Assembly (NCBI RefSeq): GCF_900106035.1
Contig: NZ_FNUC01000003.1
Location: 62,001-126,000, forward strand
Length of the DNA: 64,000 nt
DNA from: Jiangella alba
Lineage (GTDB): Bacteria > Actinomycetota > Actinomycetes > Jiangellales > Jiangellaceae
Direction: 5' to 3'
In this document: positions 1 through 8,542 of the stretch, piece by piece
How positions within the stretch are numbered: the stretch's first letter is position 1
Layout: every line of letters begins with the position of its first letter
The notes under the pieces: generated by a model
Told to the model about the DNA's origin: nothing
Seen by the model: the letters and a program-made list of their open reading frames with translations, nothing else
Database searches by the model: none
Made by a program: the position numbers and the translations under genes

Positions 1-680
1 ACATCATCCAGCGCGGCTGGGACTTCCCGGTGACCGGCGGCGTCGTCACCGAGATCGTCATGGAGGGCCTGCACCAGTGTCAGAAGGCGCCGATCCTCGA
101 CCCGCCCACCGGCGGCGACGAGGGCGAGGAGGAGCCGGCCGACCCGCCGGACGGCACCGAGCCGGCCGACGACCCCACCGAGACGCCCGGCGACACCGAC
201 ACACCCGGTGGCGGCACCGAGGCCGGGTGGAGCGTCGACGGCGACGAGATCCTGTCCCCGATCCGGCTCGGCATGACGCTGGCGGAGCTGCAGGCGGTCG
301 AGGGCGTGCAGATCAGCACCGACGGCGGCGGCGACGGGATCTGCTACGGCAGCTTCACGCTGGGCACGCAGACCGGCGCGATCTCGGTGCGGCGCGACTT
401 CGGCAGCGACGACCCGCCGGAGCCCGCCGGGTCGGACGACGACTACCGCGTCACGTACTTCTCGACCAGCGACCCGGCCGCGACGACGCCGCTCGGGATC
501 GGCCCGGGGTCGACCTTCGAGCAGGTGCGCGAGGCCTACCCGGACGTCGTCACCGGCGACACCTTCGACGCCTACGTGCCCGACGCGGGGAACCCGGCGG
601 TGCGCTGGCTGTTCGTGTCGGGCGACGGCGAGACGGTCGCGAGCCTGGGCCTCGACGCCGGCCAGAACTGCTGGGGCTGA
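1..680 (+). CDS. C-terminal part of a repeated-domain exported or membrane protein (5' truncated by window)
   Basis: The frame is open from the window edge (first full codon at base 3) and ends in TGA at 678-680. The first residues include VTGGVVTEIVMEGLHQC, which match the end of the first repeat in the protein at 1311-2735 (VTDGVVSQIDHDGVHNC). A Pro/Asp/Glu/Thr-rich linker follows, then a second repeat with the pattern RLGMTLAEL, CYGSF, VRRD, a glycine-rich GIGPGSTFEQ step and a final Cys. This is therefore the tail of a two-domain paralogue of the later protein. The repeat loosely recalls SmpA/OmlA-type folds (G-M-T-x-x-E-L), which is inference only. Function is unknown; the paired cysteines suggest an extracytoplasmic location. 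Confidence 0.75.
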   Translation, partial: IIQRGWDFPVTGGVVTEIVMEGLHQCQKAPILDPPTGGDEGEEEPADPPDGTEPADDPTETPGDTDTPGGGTEAGWSVDGDEILSPIRLGMTLAELQAVEGVQISTDGGGDGICYGSFTLGTQTGAISVRRDFGSDDPPEPAGSDDDYRVTYFSTSDPAATTPLGIGPGSTFEQVREAYPDVVTGDTFDAYVPDAGNPAVRWLFVSGDGETVASLGLDAGQNCWG

Positions 681-834
681 TCGAGCAACCAACCGGCCCG
701 TCCGCGCGTGTTCCTGATCAACGAGGCAGGGACGGCGAAGCGGGGTCGTGATGTTCATTCAGTCCCCAGGCGGGGAGGCCGCACCGGCCGTGGGCGCGAC
801 GGTGGTGGGCCGCTCGGAGACGGGCGAGGCGACG

Positions 835-1314
835 GTGGAGTTCGAGGACTTCGTCCGGGCGAGTCTGCCCGGGCTGCTGCGGTACGGACACGCGCTGACG
901 GGGTCGCCGCACGACGGCGCCGACCTCGTGCAGACGGTGCTGGAGAAGGTGGGGTCGCGCTGGGCGAAGCTGATGCGCCAGGACGTCGACCCGCTCGCCT
1001 ACGTGCGCCGGTCCATGGCCAACGCGCACGTGAGCCGCTGGCGGCGGCGCCGGCGTGAGGTGCTGGTCGACGAGTTCCCGGAGCGCGCGGTCATGCCGCC
1101 CGACCGCCTCGACGGCGAGCCGGTGTGGCAGGCGCTGGCCCAGCTGCCGCCGCGGCAGCGGGCGGTGCTGGTGCTGCGCTACTACGAGGACTTCTCCGAG
1201 GCGCAGATCGCGGCGACGCTCGGTATCTCCGCGGGCACGGTGAAGAGCCAGGCGAGCAAGGCGCTGGCGAAGTTGAGGGCGAGTCTGTCCTCGGTGGAGG
1301 GAAGCGACCGATGA
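835..1314 (+). CDS. ECF sigma factor, SigE family
   Basis: A short sigma-70 family protein of about 159 residues. Region 2 is recognisable in FVRASLPGLLRYGHALTG and the following helix up to the WRRRRRE stretch. Region 4 is the C-terminal helix-turn-helix with LPPRQRAVLVLRYYED and the recognition helix ISAGTVKSQASKALAKLR. It would direct RNA polymerase to a small regulon. I prefer the GTG at 835 (VEFEDFVR, preceded by GGCGAGG), because family members normally begin just before the EF(E)DFVR block. An ATG at 748 would add 29 unalignable residues. Its TGA overlaps the ATG of the downstream membrane protein (ATGA, 1311-1314), so the two are translationally coupled, and that partner may hold or sense the sigma factor. 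Confidence 0.88.
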   Translation: MEFEDFVRASLPGLLRYGHALTGSPHDGADLVQTVLEKVGSRWAKLMRQDVDPLAYVRRSMANAHVSRWRRRRREVLVDEFPERAVMPPDRLDGEPVWQALAQLPPRQRAVLVLRYYEDFSEAQIAATLGISAGTVKSQASKALAKLRASLSSVEGSDR

Positions 1315-2735
1315 ACGAGTTCGACGACGAGTTGCGCCGGATCTTCGGCGACGACCGGCTCGCGGTGCCGCCCGGCTCGGACGCGGTCGGGCGCATCGTC
1401 CGCGGTGCCCGCCGACGGCGCACCGTGCGCATGGTCGCCTCCGCCGCGGGCTCGGTCGGCCTGGTGGCGGCGGTCGCGTTCGGCTCGATGGCCGTCACCG
1501 GGCAGTTCACCGCGGCGCCCACGTACGAGCCGCAGCCGGCCGAGTCGCCGGAGGTCAGGCCGGCGCCCGAGCTGACGCCCGACAGCGAGACGCCGCCCAA
1601 GGGCGCGGCCGCCCCGTCCGGCGACATCACCGGCGACGCGACCGGCGAGGCCAGTGGCCCGTCCACGGCCGACCCGGCGACGGAGCAGCCCATCGGCGCC
1701 GACCCGGGCGGCGAGGCGTCCGGCGACGTCCCCGAACCGGTCGACGTCAGCGGGTTGCCGCTGTTCGACCCGGCCGCGCCGTTCGACGGCGTCCAGGTGC
1801 GCATGACGCTGGCCGAGCTGGCCAGTGTCCCCGGGATCGAGATCACCCGGCTGAGCAGCGACCCCCGCAGCATCTCGCCGGCCGCCTGCTACGGCTCGTT
1901 CCGCACGGCGACCTCGCACGGCTACATCTCGCTGCGCGGTGCCTGGGGGAGCCCGCCGGACGACCCGGCCGAACTGTACGCCGCGTACGAGGTCGCGACC
2001 GTGATCACGGACGTCGCGGTCCGGACGCCGGAGGGCCTCGGCGTGGGCAGCACCATCGACGACCTGTTCACCCTGTACCCGGACGCGTACGCGGCGTACC
2101 CGGGCGCGGGCCCCGGCGAGCCGGACGGCTACGACGTCGGGGTCCCCGGTCTCGGCGGCCTCGCTTCGCACCTGCGGATCCAGGTCACCGACGGCGTCGT
2201 CAGCCAGATCGACCACGACGGCGTGCACAACTGCGGCGACGACCCGCGGCCGGTGGACGAGCCGGCGCCGGCCGACTTCGACGTGCCCGGGGCGGACGTG
2301 TTCGGGCCGGTCCGGCTCGGCATGACGCTGTCCGAGCTGCGCACGGTCGCCGGCGTCGAGCTGAGCGAGTGGGAGGGCTACGAGAGCAAGCCGTACTGCT
2401 ACGGGCAGTTCCGGATCGGCGACGTGAGCGGGCTGGTCTCCGTGCGCCGGGACGTCACGTCCGGCGACCTGCCGGCACCGGCGGCCACCGAGGACGACTT
2501 CGTCGTCACGGAAATCGGATCGACGGCGGCCGCGACGCTGACCCCGGCCGGCGTCGGCGTCGGGTCGACGCTGGAGCAGATCGCCGCCGCTCAGCCCGGG
2601 TACACCACCGACGATCCGATGTCGGCCCTCCCGGCGGCGCCGGCCACACAGGGCGTGCGCTGGACGTTCGAGCTGTGGGACGCCGACGTCGTGCAGCGGC
2701 TCGGGCTCGACGCGGGGCACACCTGCATCGGGTGA
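1311..2735 (+). CDS. Single-pass membrane protein with two copies of a Cys-containing extracytoplasmic domain
   Basis: 474 residues starting at the ATG inside the sigma-factor stop codon. The N-terminal ~38 residues are cytosolic and basic at the end (GARRRRTVR). One transmembrane helix lies at about residues 42-62. A long Pro/Glu/Thr/Asp linker follows to about residue 145, and then two homologous domains. Domain 1 contains MTLAEL, CYGSF and a closing HNC. Domain 2 contains RLGMTLSEL, CYGQF, SVRRD, GVGSTLEQ and a closing HTC. The layout (ECF sigma, then a one-TM protein with a short cytosolic head) is that of a sigma-factor partner, but no ZAS zinc motif is visible, so an anti-sigma role is unproven. 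It is paralogous to the truncated gene at the window start. Confidence 0.8.
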   Translation: MNEFDDELRRIFGDDRLAVPPGSDAVGRIVRGARRRRTVRMVASAAGSVGLVAAVAFGSMAVTGQFTAAPTYEPQPAESPEVRPAPELTPDSETPPKGAAAPSGDITGDATGEASGPSTADPATEQPIGADPGGEASGDVPEPVDVSGLPLFDPAAPFDGVQVRMTLAELASVPGIEITRLSSDPRSISPAACYGSFRTATSHGYISLRGAWGSPPDDPAELYAAYEVATVITDVAVRTPEGLGVGSTIDDLFTLYPDAYAAYPGAGPGEPDGYDVGVPGLGGLASHLRIQVTDGVVSQIDHDGVHNCGDDPRPVDEPAPADFDVPGADVFGPVRLGMTLSELRTVAGVELSEWEGYESKPYCYGQFRIGDVSGLVSVRRDVTSGDLPAPAATEDDFVVTEIGSTAAATLTPAGVGVGSTLEQIAAAQPGYTTDDPMSALPAAPATQGVRWTFELWDADVVQRLGLDAGHTCIG

Positions 2736-2738
2736 GCG

Positions 2739-3125
2739 TCAGCCGGTGAGGCGGTCGAGGTCGGCGCGGCAGCGACGCTCCAGTTCGGCGAGCTCGGACA
2801 GGGTGGCGTCGATGTCGCGCCGGCGCTGCTCGAGCTCCGCGCGCCGGTGCTCGACCTGGTCGAGCAGGTAGCGCAGCTGGCCGACCTCGCCGGGCTCGGC
2901 GTCGTACATACCGATGATCGTCTTGATCTCGTCCAGGGGGAAGCCCAGCCGCTTGCCGCGCAGCACCAGGCCCAGCCGGACGCGGTCGCCGTCGGCGAAG
3001 ATGCGGCGGGTGCCGTTGCGGGCCGGGGTGAGCAGGCCCTGCTCTTCGTAGAACCGGATCGTCCGCAGCGTGACGCCGAACTCGTCGGCCAGTTCCGCGA
3101 TGCTCCACGTCCGCTCGCTGTCCAC
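2739..3125 (-). CDS. MerR-family transcriptional regulator
   Basis: About 128 residues. The N-terminal winged helix has the MerR signature WSIAELADEFGVTLRTIRFYEEQGLL and is followed by a recognisable wing and a long dimerisation helix rich in Glu/Arg. There is no cysteine-based metal site, so a CoA-ester or redox ligand is more likely than a metal. The GTG at 3125 lies 6 nt after GAGGAG; an upstream ATG at 3164 would place the start inside the palindrome 3166-3179. It is transcribed divergently from the acyl-CoA dehydrogenase, the arrangement of LiuR-type MerR regulators of branched-chain acyl-CoA catabolism. Regulation of the neighbouring pair through the shared palindrome is inference. Confidence 0.85.
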   Translation of the reverse strand: MDSERTWSIAELADEFGVTLRTIRFYEEQGLLTPARNGTRRIFADGDRVRLGLVLRGKRLGFPLDEIKTIIGMYDAEPGEVGQLRYLLDQVEHRRAELEQRRRDIDATLSELAELERRCRADLDRLTG

Positions 3126-3165
3126 CACAGTCTCCTCGCTCGAACCCCTGGCCGGGACCTGCAAC

Positions 3166-3179
3166 TTACGTTAACGTAA
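3166..3179. promoter_or_regulatory. Perfect palindrome, probable MerR operator
   Basis: TTACGTTAACGTAA is a perfect 14-bp palindrome in the gap between the divergent MerR gene and the acyl-CoA dehydrogenase gene, in a notably AT-rich patch for this genome. MerR proteins bind such dyads between or near promoter elements, so this is the likely control site for both genes. Confidence 0.6.
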
Positions 3180-3217
3180 ACGTCAAGCAATCACGTGCGA
3201 CGAAAGCGGGAACGACG

Positions 3218-4384
3218 ATGTTCGAGCTGTCCGCGGACCACGAGGAGTTCCGCGCGGTCGTCCGCGACTTCGCCCGCGAGCGCATCGCACCGCATGCGGC
3301 CGAGTGGGACCGCAAGCACGAGTTCCCGGTCGGCGTCGTGCGGGCGATGGGCGAGCTGGGGCTGTTCGGCCTCACCGCCCCCGAGGAGTACGGCGGCGCG
3401 GGCGCCGGCCTCACCAGCCTGTGCGTCGCGATCGAGGAGCTCGGCCGGGTCGACCAGTCGATGGGCATCACGCTCGAGGCGGCCGTCGGTCTGGGCATCA
3501 CCCCGATCCTGGCGTACGGCACCGACGAGCAGAAGGCGCGGTGGCTGCCCGACCTCGTCGCTGGGCGGGCGCTGGCCGCGTTCGGCCTCACCGAGCCCGG
3601 CGCCGGGTCCGACGCCGGCGCCACGGCCACCCGCGCGGTGCTCGACGGCGACGAGTGGGTCATCGACGGCGCCAAGCAGTTCATCACCAACTCCGGCAGC
3701 GAGCTGACCACCTGCGTCACCATCACGGCGCGCACCGGCGAGCGGCCCGACGGCAGCGCGGAGATCTCCGCCATCATCGTCCCGGCGGGCACGCCCGGAT
3801 TCATCGTCGAGCCCGCCTACGACAAGCTCGGCTGGCACGCGTCCGACACCCACCCGCTGACCTTCGACGGCGCCCGGGTGCCGGCCGATCACCTGCTCGG
3901 CGTGCGCGGCCAGGGGTTCAGCCAGTTCCTGGCCACGCTCGACGACGGCCGCATCGCCATCGCGGCGCTCGCCGTCGGCTGCATCCAGGCCATGCTCGAC
4001 GCGTCGCTGCCGTACGCGCACGAGCGCACGTCGTTCGGCGTGCCGATCGGCGCCAAGCAGGCCGTCGCATTCCAGCTCGCCGACCTCCACGTCATGGCGC
4101 AGGCGGCCCGGCTGCTGACCTACCGCGCGGCCGCCCTGCGCGACGCCGGCGCCCCTGCCGAGCAGGTCAAGCAGGCCGCGGCGGCGGCCAAGCTGTACGC
4201 CACGGAGTCCGCGGTCACCGCCACCCGGGTCGCCACGCAGGTGCACGGCGGCTACGGGTTCATGGAGGAGTACCCGGTGACGCGGTTCTACCGCGACGCG
4301 AAGATCCTCGAGATCGGCGAGGGGACCAGCGAGATCCAGCGGCTCGTGCTGGCGCGCGGTCTGGGGCTGCCGGTTCAGGCATGA
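3218..4384 (+). CDS. Acyl-CoA dehydrogenase
   Basis: 388 residues, the usual length for a soluble FAD-dependent acyl-CoA dehydrogenase that oxidises acyl-CoA to 2-enoyl-CoA and passes electrons to ETF. The N-terminal helical domain, the central beta domain with FGLTEPGAGSDAG and FITNSG, and the C-terminal helical domain are all recognisable. The C-terminal signature YRDAKILEIGEGTSEIQ contains the region where the catalytic Glu lies in most family members. It is followed closely by a carboxylase beta subunit and preceded by a divergent MerR regulator. This fits a branched-chain pathway such as isovaleryl-CoA oxidation, though substrate cannot be read from sequence. Confidence 0.92.
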   Translation: MFELSADHEEFRAVVRDFARERIAPHAAEWDRKHEFPVGVVRAMGELGLFGLTAPEEYGGAGAGLTSLCVAIEELGRVDQSMGITLEAAVGLGITPILAYGTDEQKARWLPDLVAGRALAAFGLTEPGAGSDAGATATRAVLDGDEWVIDGAKQFITNSGSELTTCVTITARTGERPDGSAEISAIIVPAGTPGFIVEPAYDKLGWHASDTHPLTFDGARVPADHLLGVRGQGFSQFLATLDDGRIAIAALAVGCIQAMLDASLPYAHERTSFGVPIGAKQAVAFQLADLHVMAQAARLLTYRAAALRDAGAPAEQVKQAAAAAKLYATESAVTATRVATQVHGGYGFMEEYPVTRFYRDAKILEIGEGTSEIQRLVLARGLGLPVQA

Positions 4385-4409
4385 TCGGGGGGTGACGGAG
4401 GAGAACGGG

Positions 4410-5939
4410 ATGGGGCGCGACCACTACGCCGAGGTCGACACGGCCCGGAAGGCGACCGAGGTCCCCTCCGACGCCGGCGCCGCCAAGCTGGCCCAGCAGG
4501 GCAAGCTCTACGTCCGCGACCGCATCGACCTGCTGTTCGACGCCGGCACCTTCGTCGAGGACGGTCAGCTGGCCAACGCGCTGTCCACTGGCCTGCCCGC
4601 CGACGGCGTCGTCACCGGCCGCGGGCTGGTCGAGGGCCGGCCGGCGCTGGTCGTCGCGAACGACCCGACGGTCAAGGCCGGCTCGTGGGGCGCCCGCACC
4701 GTCGAGAAGATCGTCCGCGTCACCGAGACCGCGCTGCGCGACGAGCTGCCGGTGTTCTGGTTCATCGACTCCGCCGGCGCCCGCATCACCGACCAGGTCG
4801 ACCTCTTTCCCGGCCGCCGCGGCGCCGGGCGCATCTTCCACAACCAGGTGGCGTTGTCCGGCCGGGTCCCGCAGGTGTGCTGCCTGTTCGGGCCGAGCGC
4901 GGCCGGCGGCGCCTACATCCCGTCGTTCTGCGACATCGTCGTCATGGTCGAGGGCAACGCGTCGATGTACCTCGGCTCGCCGCGCATGGCCGAGATGGTC
5001 GTCGGTGAGAAGGTCACGCTCGAGGAGATGGGCGGCGCCCGCATGCACACCACGGTGTCGGGCTGCGGCGACAACCTCGCCGCCGACGACGCCGAGGCGA
5101 TCGAGCAGGCCAAGGCGTTCTTCTCCTACCTGCCCAGCTCGTGGCGGCAGCCGCCGCCGTCGTACGCCGCCGGCGGCGCCGTCCGCGAGTTCACCCGCGA
5201 CCTCGTCCCGGCCGAGGAATCGGTCGGCTACGACATCCACGACGTCATCGACGCGATCATCGACGAAGACTCGTTCTTCGAGGTCAAACCGCTGTTCGCG
5301 GCCGAGCTGGTGACCGGTTTCGGGCTGCTGGAAGGGCAGCCGGTCGGCATCGTCGCGAACCAGCCCGCGGTCAAGGGCGGCGTGCTGTTCACCGACTCCG
5401 CCGACAAGGCGGCCCGGTTCGTCTGGCTGTGCGACGCGTTCAACGTGCCGCTGATCTACCTGGCCGACGTCCCCGGCTTCATGATCGGCTCCGAGGTCGA
5501 GCGGCAGGGCATCATCCGGCACGGCGCCAAGATGATCACCGCGGTCGCCGAGGCCACGGTGCCGACGGTGTCCGTGATCGTCCGCAAGGCCTACGGCGCC
5601 GGGCTCTACGCGATGTGCGGACCCGGCTTCGGCCCCGACGCCTGCATCGCGCTGCCGACGGCGAAGATCGCGGTCATGGGCCCGGAGGCGGCCGTCAACG
5701 CCGTCTACTTCAACAAGATCGCCGCCATCGAGGACGAGGCGGAGCGGGCGGAGTTCGTGGCCGGACTGCGGCTGGAGTACGAGGCCGACATCGACATCCT
5801 GCGGCTGGCGTCCGACCTCGTCATCGACGCCATCGTGGCGCCGGAGGAGTTACGGGCTCAGCTGGTGGCGCGGCTGGCGGCGGCGGCCGGCAAGGACCGC
5901 CGGTTCACCGAGCGCCGGCACGGCGTGCCGCCGGTCTAG
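4410..5939 (+). CDS. Acyl-CoA carboxylase, carboxyltransferase (beta) subunit
   Basis: 509 residues from the ATG at 4410, which has an ideal GGAGGAG 6 nt upstream. A GTG at 4392 would add six residues and has no comparable site. Both crotonase-like halves are visible: the N-half with IDSAGARI and GPSAAGGAYIPS, and the C-half with VPGFMIGSEVERQGIIRHGAK and RKAYGAGLYAMCGP. It would transfer carboxyl from carboxybiotin to an acyl-CoA. No biotin-carrying alpha subunit is in the window, so it must use one encoded elsewhere. It is co-directional with the acyl-CoA dehydrogenase 25 bp upstream. A 3-methylcrotonyl-CoA substrate is plausible from context, but the sequence differs from typical MCC beta chains. 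Confidence 0.88.
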   Translation: MGRDHYAEVDTARKATEVPSDAGAAKLAQQGKLYVRDRIDLLFDAGTFVEDGQLANALSTGLPADGVVTGRGLVEGRPALVVANDPTVKAGSWGARTVEKIVRVTETALRDELPVFWFIDSAGARITDQVDLFPGRRGAGRIFHNQVALSGRVPQVCCLFGPSAAGGAYIPSFCDIVVMVEGNASMYLGSPRMAEMVVGEKVTLEEMGGARMHTTVSGCGDNLAADDAEAIEQAKAFFSYLPSSWRQPPPSYAAGGAVREFTRDLVPAEESVGYDIHDVIDAIIDEDSFFEVKPLFAAELVTGFGLLEGQPVGIVANQPAVKGGVLFTDSADKAARFVWLCDAFNVPLIYLADVPGFMIGSEVERQGIIRHGAKMITAVAEATVPTVSVIVRKAYGAGLYAMCGPGFGPDACIALPTAKIAVMGPEAAVNAVYFNKIAAIEDEAERAEFVAGLRLEYEADIDILRLASDLVIDAIVAPEELRAQLVARLAAAAGKDRRFTERRHGVPPV

Positions 5940-5980
5940 CGGTGGGTCGTCGCCGCAGGCTGGGACCGTGAAGGCGGCGT

Positions 5981-6020
5981 TTTGCAATGAGCACCGATAC
6001 GCACCGGTGCTCATTGCAAA
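5981..6020. repeat. Intergenic palindromic repeat, family A copy 1
   Basis: Two perfect 16-bp arms, TTTGCAATGAGCACCG (5981-5996) and its reverse complement (6005-6020), surround an 8-nt loop. It lies between the convergent carboxylase and maf genes, so it can act as a two-way transcription terminator. The same sequence recurs at 32901-32956, also between convergent genes. Confidence 0.8.
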
Positions 6021-6074
6021 GCGGCCAGAGGCAGCAGCCACTCGAGGCGGCCGGGCGGGACGGGGTCAGCCGGT

Positions 6075-6758
6075 TCAGTCGCGGGTGGCGGCCCGGCGGG
6101 CGCGGCGGCGGACCGGCTCGTGGTCGGGGTCGGTGCGCCACAGCTCGGTGATCGAGATGCCGAGCCGGCCCAGCAGGGTGCGCAACAGCGGCAGCGACAG
6201 CCCGACGACGGAGTGGTGGTCGCCGTCGATGGCGGTGACGAACGGGCCGCCGAGGCCGTCGATGGTGAACGCGCCGGCCACCCGCAGCGGCTCGCCGGTG
6301 GCGACGTAGGCGCGGATCTCGGCGTCGGAGAGGTCGGCGAAGTGCACCGTGGTGCTGGCGGTGTCGCCGATGGCCCGGCCGGTGCCGCCGTCGTCGGGCT
6401 CGCGCAGGTCGATCAGCCAGTGGCCGGTGTGCAGCACGCCGGACCGGCCGCGCATGCGCTGCCACCGGCGCACGGCGTCGACCGGGCCGTCGGGCTTGCC
6501 GTGGATCTCGCCGTCGAGCTCGAGCACGGAGTCGCAGCCGAGCACGACCATGCCGGTGAACGTCTTGCCGGCGACCTGCTCGGCCTTGGCGCGGCCGAGC
6601 AGCAGCGGCACGTCGTGCGGCGGGACGGGGCCGCGCGCACGGGCCTCGGCCAGCACGGCGTCCTCGTCGACGCCGGAGACCTGGACGACGGGTTCGATGC
6701 CGGCCGAGCGCAGGGTCGCCAGCCGGGCGGGGGACTGGGAAGCGAGCAGCAGGCGCAC
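6075..6758 (-). CDS. maf: Maf-family nucleoside triphosphate pyrophosphatase
   Basis: About 227 residues beginning RLLLASQSPARLATLR, the standard Maf N-terminus (LASxSPxR). The protein hydrolyses non-canonical or modified NTPs to NMP and pyrophosphate. Other conserved blocks are VVLGCDSVLELDGEIHGKP and the C-terminal AGAFTIDGLGGPFV with the catalytic-loop residues of the family. Start is at one of two tandem GTG codons (6761 or 6758) after GAGG; the longer reading frame upstream runs into a hairpin and is unlikely to be translated. In many actinobacteria maf lies next to accE and pccB. Here it is separated from accE by about 4.3 kb. Confidence 0.9.
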   Translation of the reverse strand: MRLLLASQSPARLATLRSAGIEPVVQVSGVDEDAVLAEARARGPVPPHDVPLLLGRAKAEQVAGKTFTGMVVLGCDSVLELDGEIHGKPDGPVDAVRRWQRMRGRSGVLHTGHWLIDLREPDDGGTGRAIGDTASTTVHFADLSDAEIRAYVATGEPLRVAGAFTIDGLGGPFVTAIDGDHHSVVGLSLPLLRTLLGRLGISITELWRTDPDHEPVRRRARRAATRD

Positions 6759-6780
6759 CACGGACCTCACGTTACCGAAA

Positions 6781-6830
6781 ATGATCATCGGCGGTCGATG
6801 CCTGAAACAGGTTCGACCGCCGACGATCAT
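6781..6830. terminator. Long hairpin between the symporter gene and maf
   Basis: Arms 6781-6798 and 6813-6830 are 18 bp long with a single mismatch and a 14-nt loop; the left arm starts ATGATCATCGGCGG. It follows the symporter stop codon on the minus strand and precedes maf, so it should act as a terminator or as a structured leader of maf. The ATGATCATC end resembles the repeats flanking the DUF559 gene at 54.8-55.9 kb. Confidence 0.6.
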
Positions 6831-6889
6831 CGGGTGATCATGGTCACGGAGAGGTTAACCCGTGGTACGTCACCTTGTCTCGGTATCGC

Positions 6890-8278
6890 TCAGGCCGTCG
6901 CCAGCTCGGCCGGGCGCTCCTCACCGCCGTCGGCGAACACGTCGCCGCGCCGGTCGGAGTTGTAGATCTCCAGGTCCAGCAGGCCCTCGCGCTTGGCGAC
7001 GATGGTCGGGACCAGCGCCTGCCCGGCGACGTTGACCGCCGTGCGGCCCATGTCGAGGATCGGGTCGACGGCCAGCAGCAGGCCCACGCCGGCCAGCGGC
7101 AGGCCCAGCGTCGACAGCGTCAGCGTGAGCATGACGGTCGCGCCGGTCGTGCCGGCGGTCGCGGCCGAGCCGACGACGGAGACCAGCACGATCAGCAGGT
7201 AGTCCGACACCGACAGGTCCAGGCCGAAGAACTGCGCCACGAAGATCGCGGCGATCGCCGGGTAGATCGCGGCGCAACCGTCCATCTTCGTCGTCGAGCC
7301 GAACGGCACCGCGAACGACGCGTAGGACCGCGAGACGCCGAGGTTGCGCTCGGTGACCTGCTCCGTCACCGGCAGCGTGCCGATCGACGAGCGGGACACG
7401 AAGCCCAGCTGGATGGCCGGCCAGGCGCCGGTGAAGAACTTGACCGGGTTCAGGCCGTGCGCCCGCAGCAGGATCGGGTAGACGACGAACAGCACCAGCG
7501 CCAGGCCGACGTAGATGGCCACCGTGAACCGGCCGAGCGAGCCGATGGCGTCCCAGCCGTAGTCGGCGACGGCGTACCCGAGCAGGCCGATGGTGCCGAT
7601 CGGGGCCAGCCGGATGATCCACCAGAGCACCTTCTGCACGATCGACAGCGCCGCCCGGTTGAACGCCAGGAACGGCTCGGCCTTGTCGCCCAGCTTCAGC
7701 GCGGCGATGCCGATGGCGGCCGACACGACCACGAACTGCAGCACGTTGAAGCTCAGGCTGGTGGCCGCGGCGCCGCTCTCCGGGTCGATCGACGTGTTCG
7801 CCGTCAGGGCGAGGAAGTTGGTCGGCACCAGGCTGGTGAGGAACGCCCACCAGTCGCCGGTGCGGCCCGGCTCGGCCGCCTGGTCCTGGGTGACGGACGT
7901 GTGCTCGCCCGGCTGCAGGATCAGGCCGAGCGCGATGCCGATGGCGACCGCGATCAAGGCGGTGATCGCGAACCACAGCAGCGTCTGCCCGGCCAGGCGG
8001 GCCGCGTTGGTGACGTTGCGCAGGTTCGCGATGCTCGCGACGATCGCGGTGAAGATCAGCGGGATGACGGCGGCGCGCAGCAGGTCGACGAACAGCCCGC
8101 CGACGGTGTCGAGGGTGCTGGTCAGCCAGTTCGGGTTGCCGTCGGCGGCCGGGCCCAGCTCGCGGGCCACCAACCCGAGGATGACGCCCAGGGCGAGGCC
8201 GAGGAGGACCTGGACGGAGAACGAGGGCAGCCGCAGCCGGCGGGGGGCGGGCGCGCCTACGGTCGCTGTTTCGGACAT
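6890..8278 (-). CDS. Dicarboxylate/amino acid:cation symporter (DAACS family)
   Basis: 462 residues from the ATG at 8278, with GGAAGG 7 nt upstream. It is a multi-pass inner membrane protein with the GltPh-like fold. The serine-rich re-entrant loop is present as SSIGTLP, and later conserved blocks include STTKMDGCAAIYPAIAAIF and TAGTTGATVML. Such carriers import C4-dicarboxylates, glutamate or aspartate with Na+ or H+. The gene stands alone, with a 264-bp upstream region and a hairpin downstream. Confidence 0.9.
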   Translation of the reverse strand: MSETATVGAPAPRRLRLPSFSVQVLLGLALGVILGLVARELGPAADGNPNWLTSTLDTVGGLFVDLLRAAVIPLIFTAIVASIANLRNVTNAARLAGQTLLWFAITALIAVAIGIALGLILQPGEHTSVTQDQAAEPGRTGDWWAFLTSLVPTNFLALTANTSIDPESGAAATSLSFNVLQFVVVSAAIGIAALKLGDKAEPFLAFNRAALSIVQKVLWWIIRLAPIGTIGLLGYAVADYGWDAIGSLGRFTVAIYVGLALVLFVVYPILLRAHGLNPVKFFTGAWPAIQLGFVSRSSIGTLPVTEQVTERNLGVSRSYASFAVPFGSTTKMDGCAAIYPAIAAIFVAQFFGLDLSVSDYLLIVLVSVVGSAATAGTTGATVMLTLTLSTLGLPLAGVGLLLAVDPILDMGRTAVNVAGQALVPTIVAKREGLLDLEIYNSDRRGDVFADGGEERPAELATA

Positions 8279-8542
8279 GCGAAGACCTTCCGGAACGGAG
8301 GACAGGACGGGGTGAGGCGGGAGCCGCGCGCGGGCAGGCGGCAACGCCGGCGGGGGACAGGGCTCCGCCCGGGCGCGCGCGGATGCAGCGAGTGCTAGGC
8401 CGGACAGGCAGAGCTGGCCTGACGTCGCAGATCGACGTGCAGGCGCTGAGTGAGACCCCAGATGTTCACCATGTCAGCGTGCTCAACGGCCCGCATGACC
8501 TGGGTATTCCCGATTCCGCCAGATTTCTCCGAGTTGTTTCGC

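Noticed and set aside
748-834. N-terminal extension of the sigma factor from the ATG at 748
   Set aside because: The added residues do not resemble the family, and the GTG at 835 gives the standard start.
8345-8542. 73-residue plus-strand ORF and a possible riboswitch upstream of the symporter
   Set aside because: The ORF runs into the 3' end of the opposite-strand gene, has no ribosome site or recognisable sequence, and no known riboswitch core could be traced.
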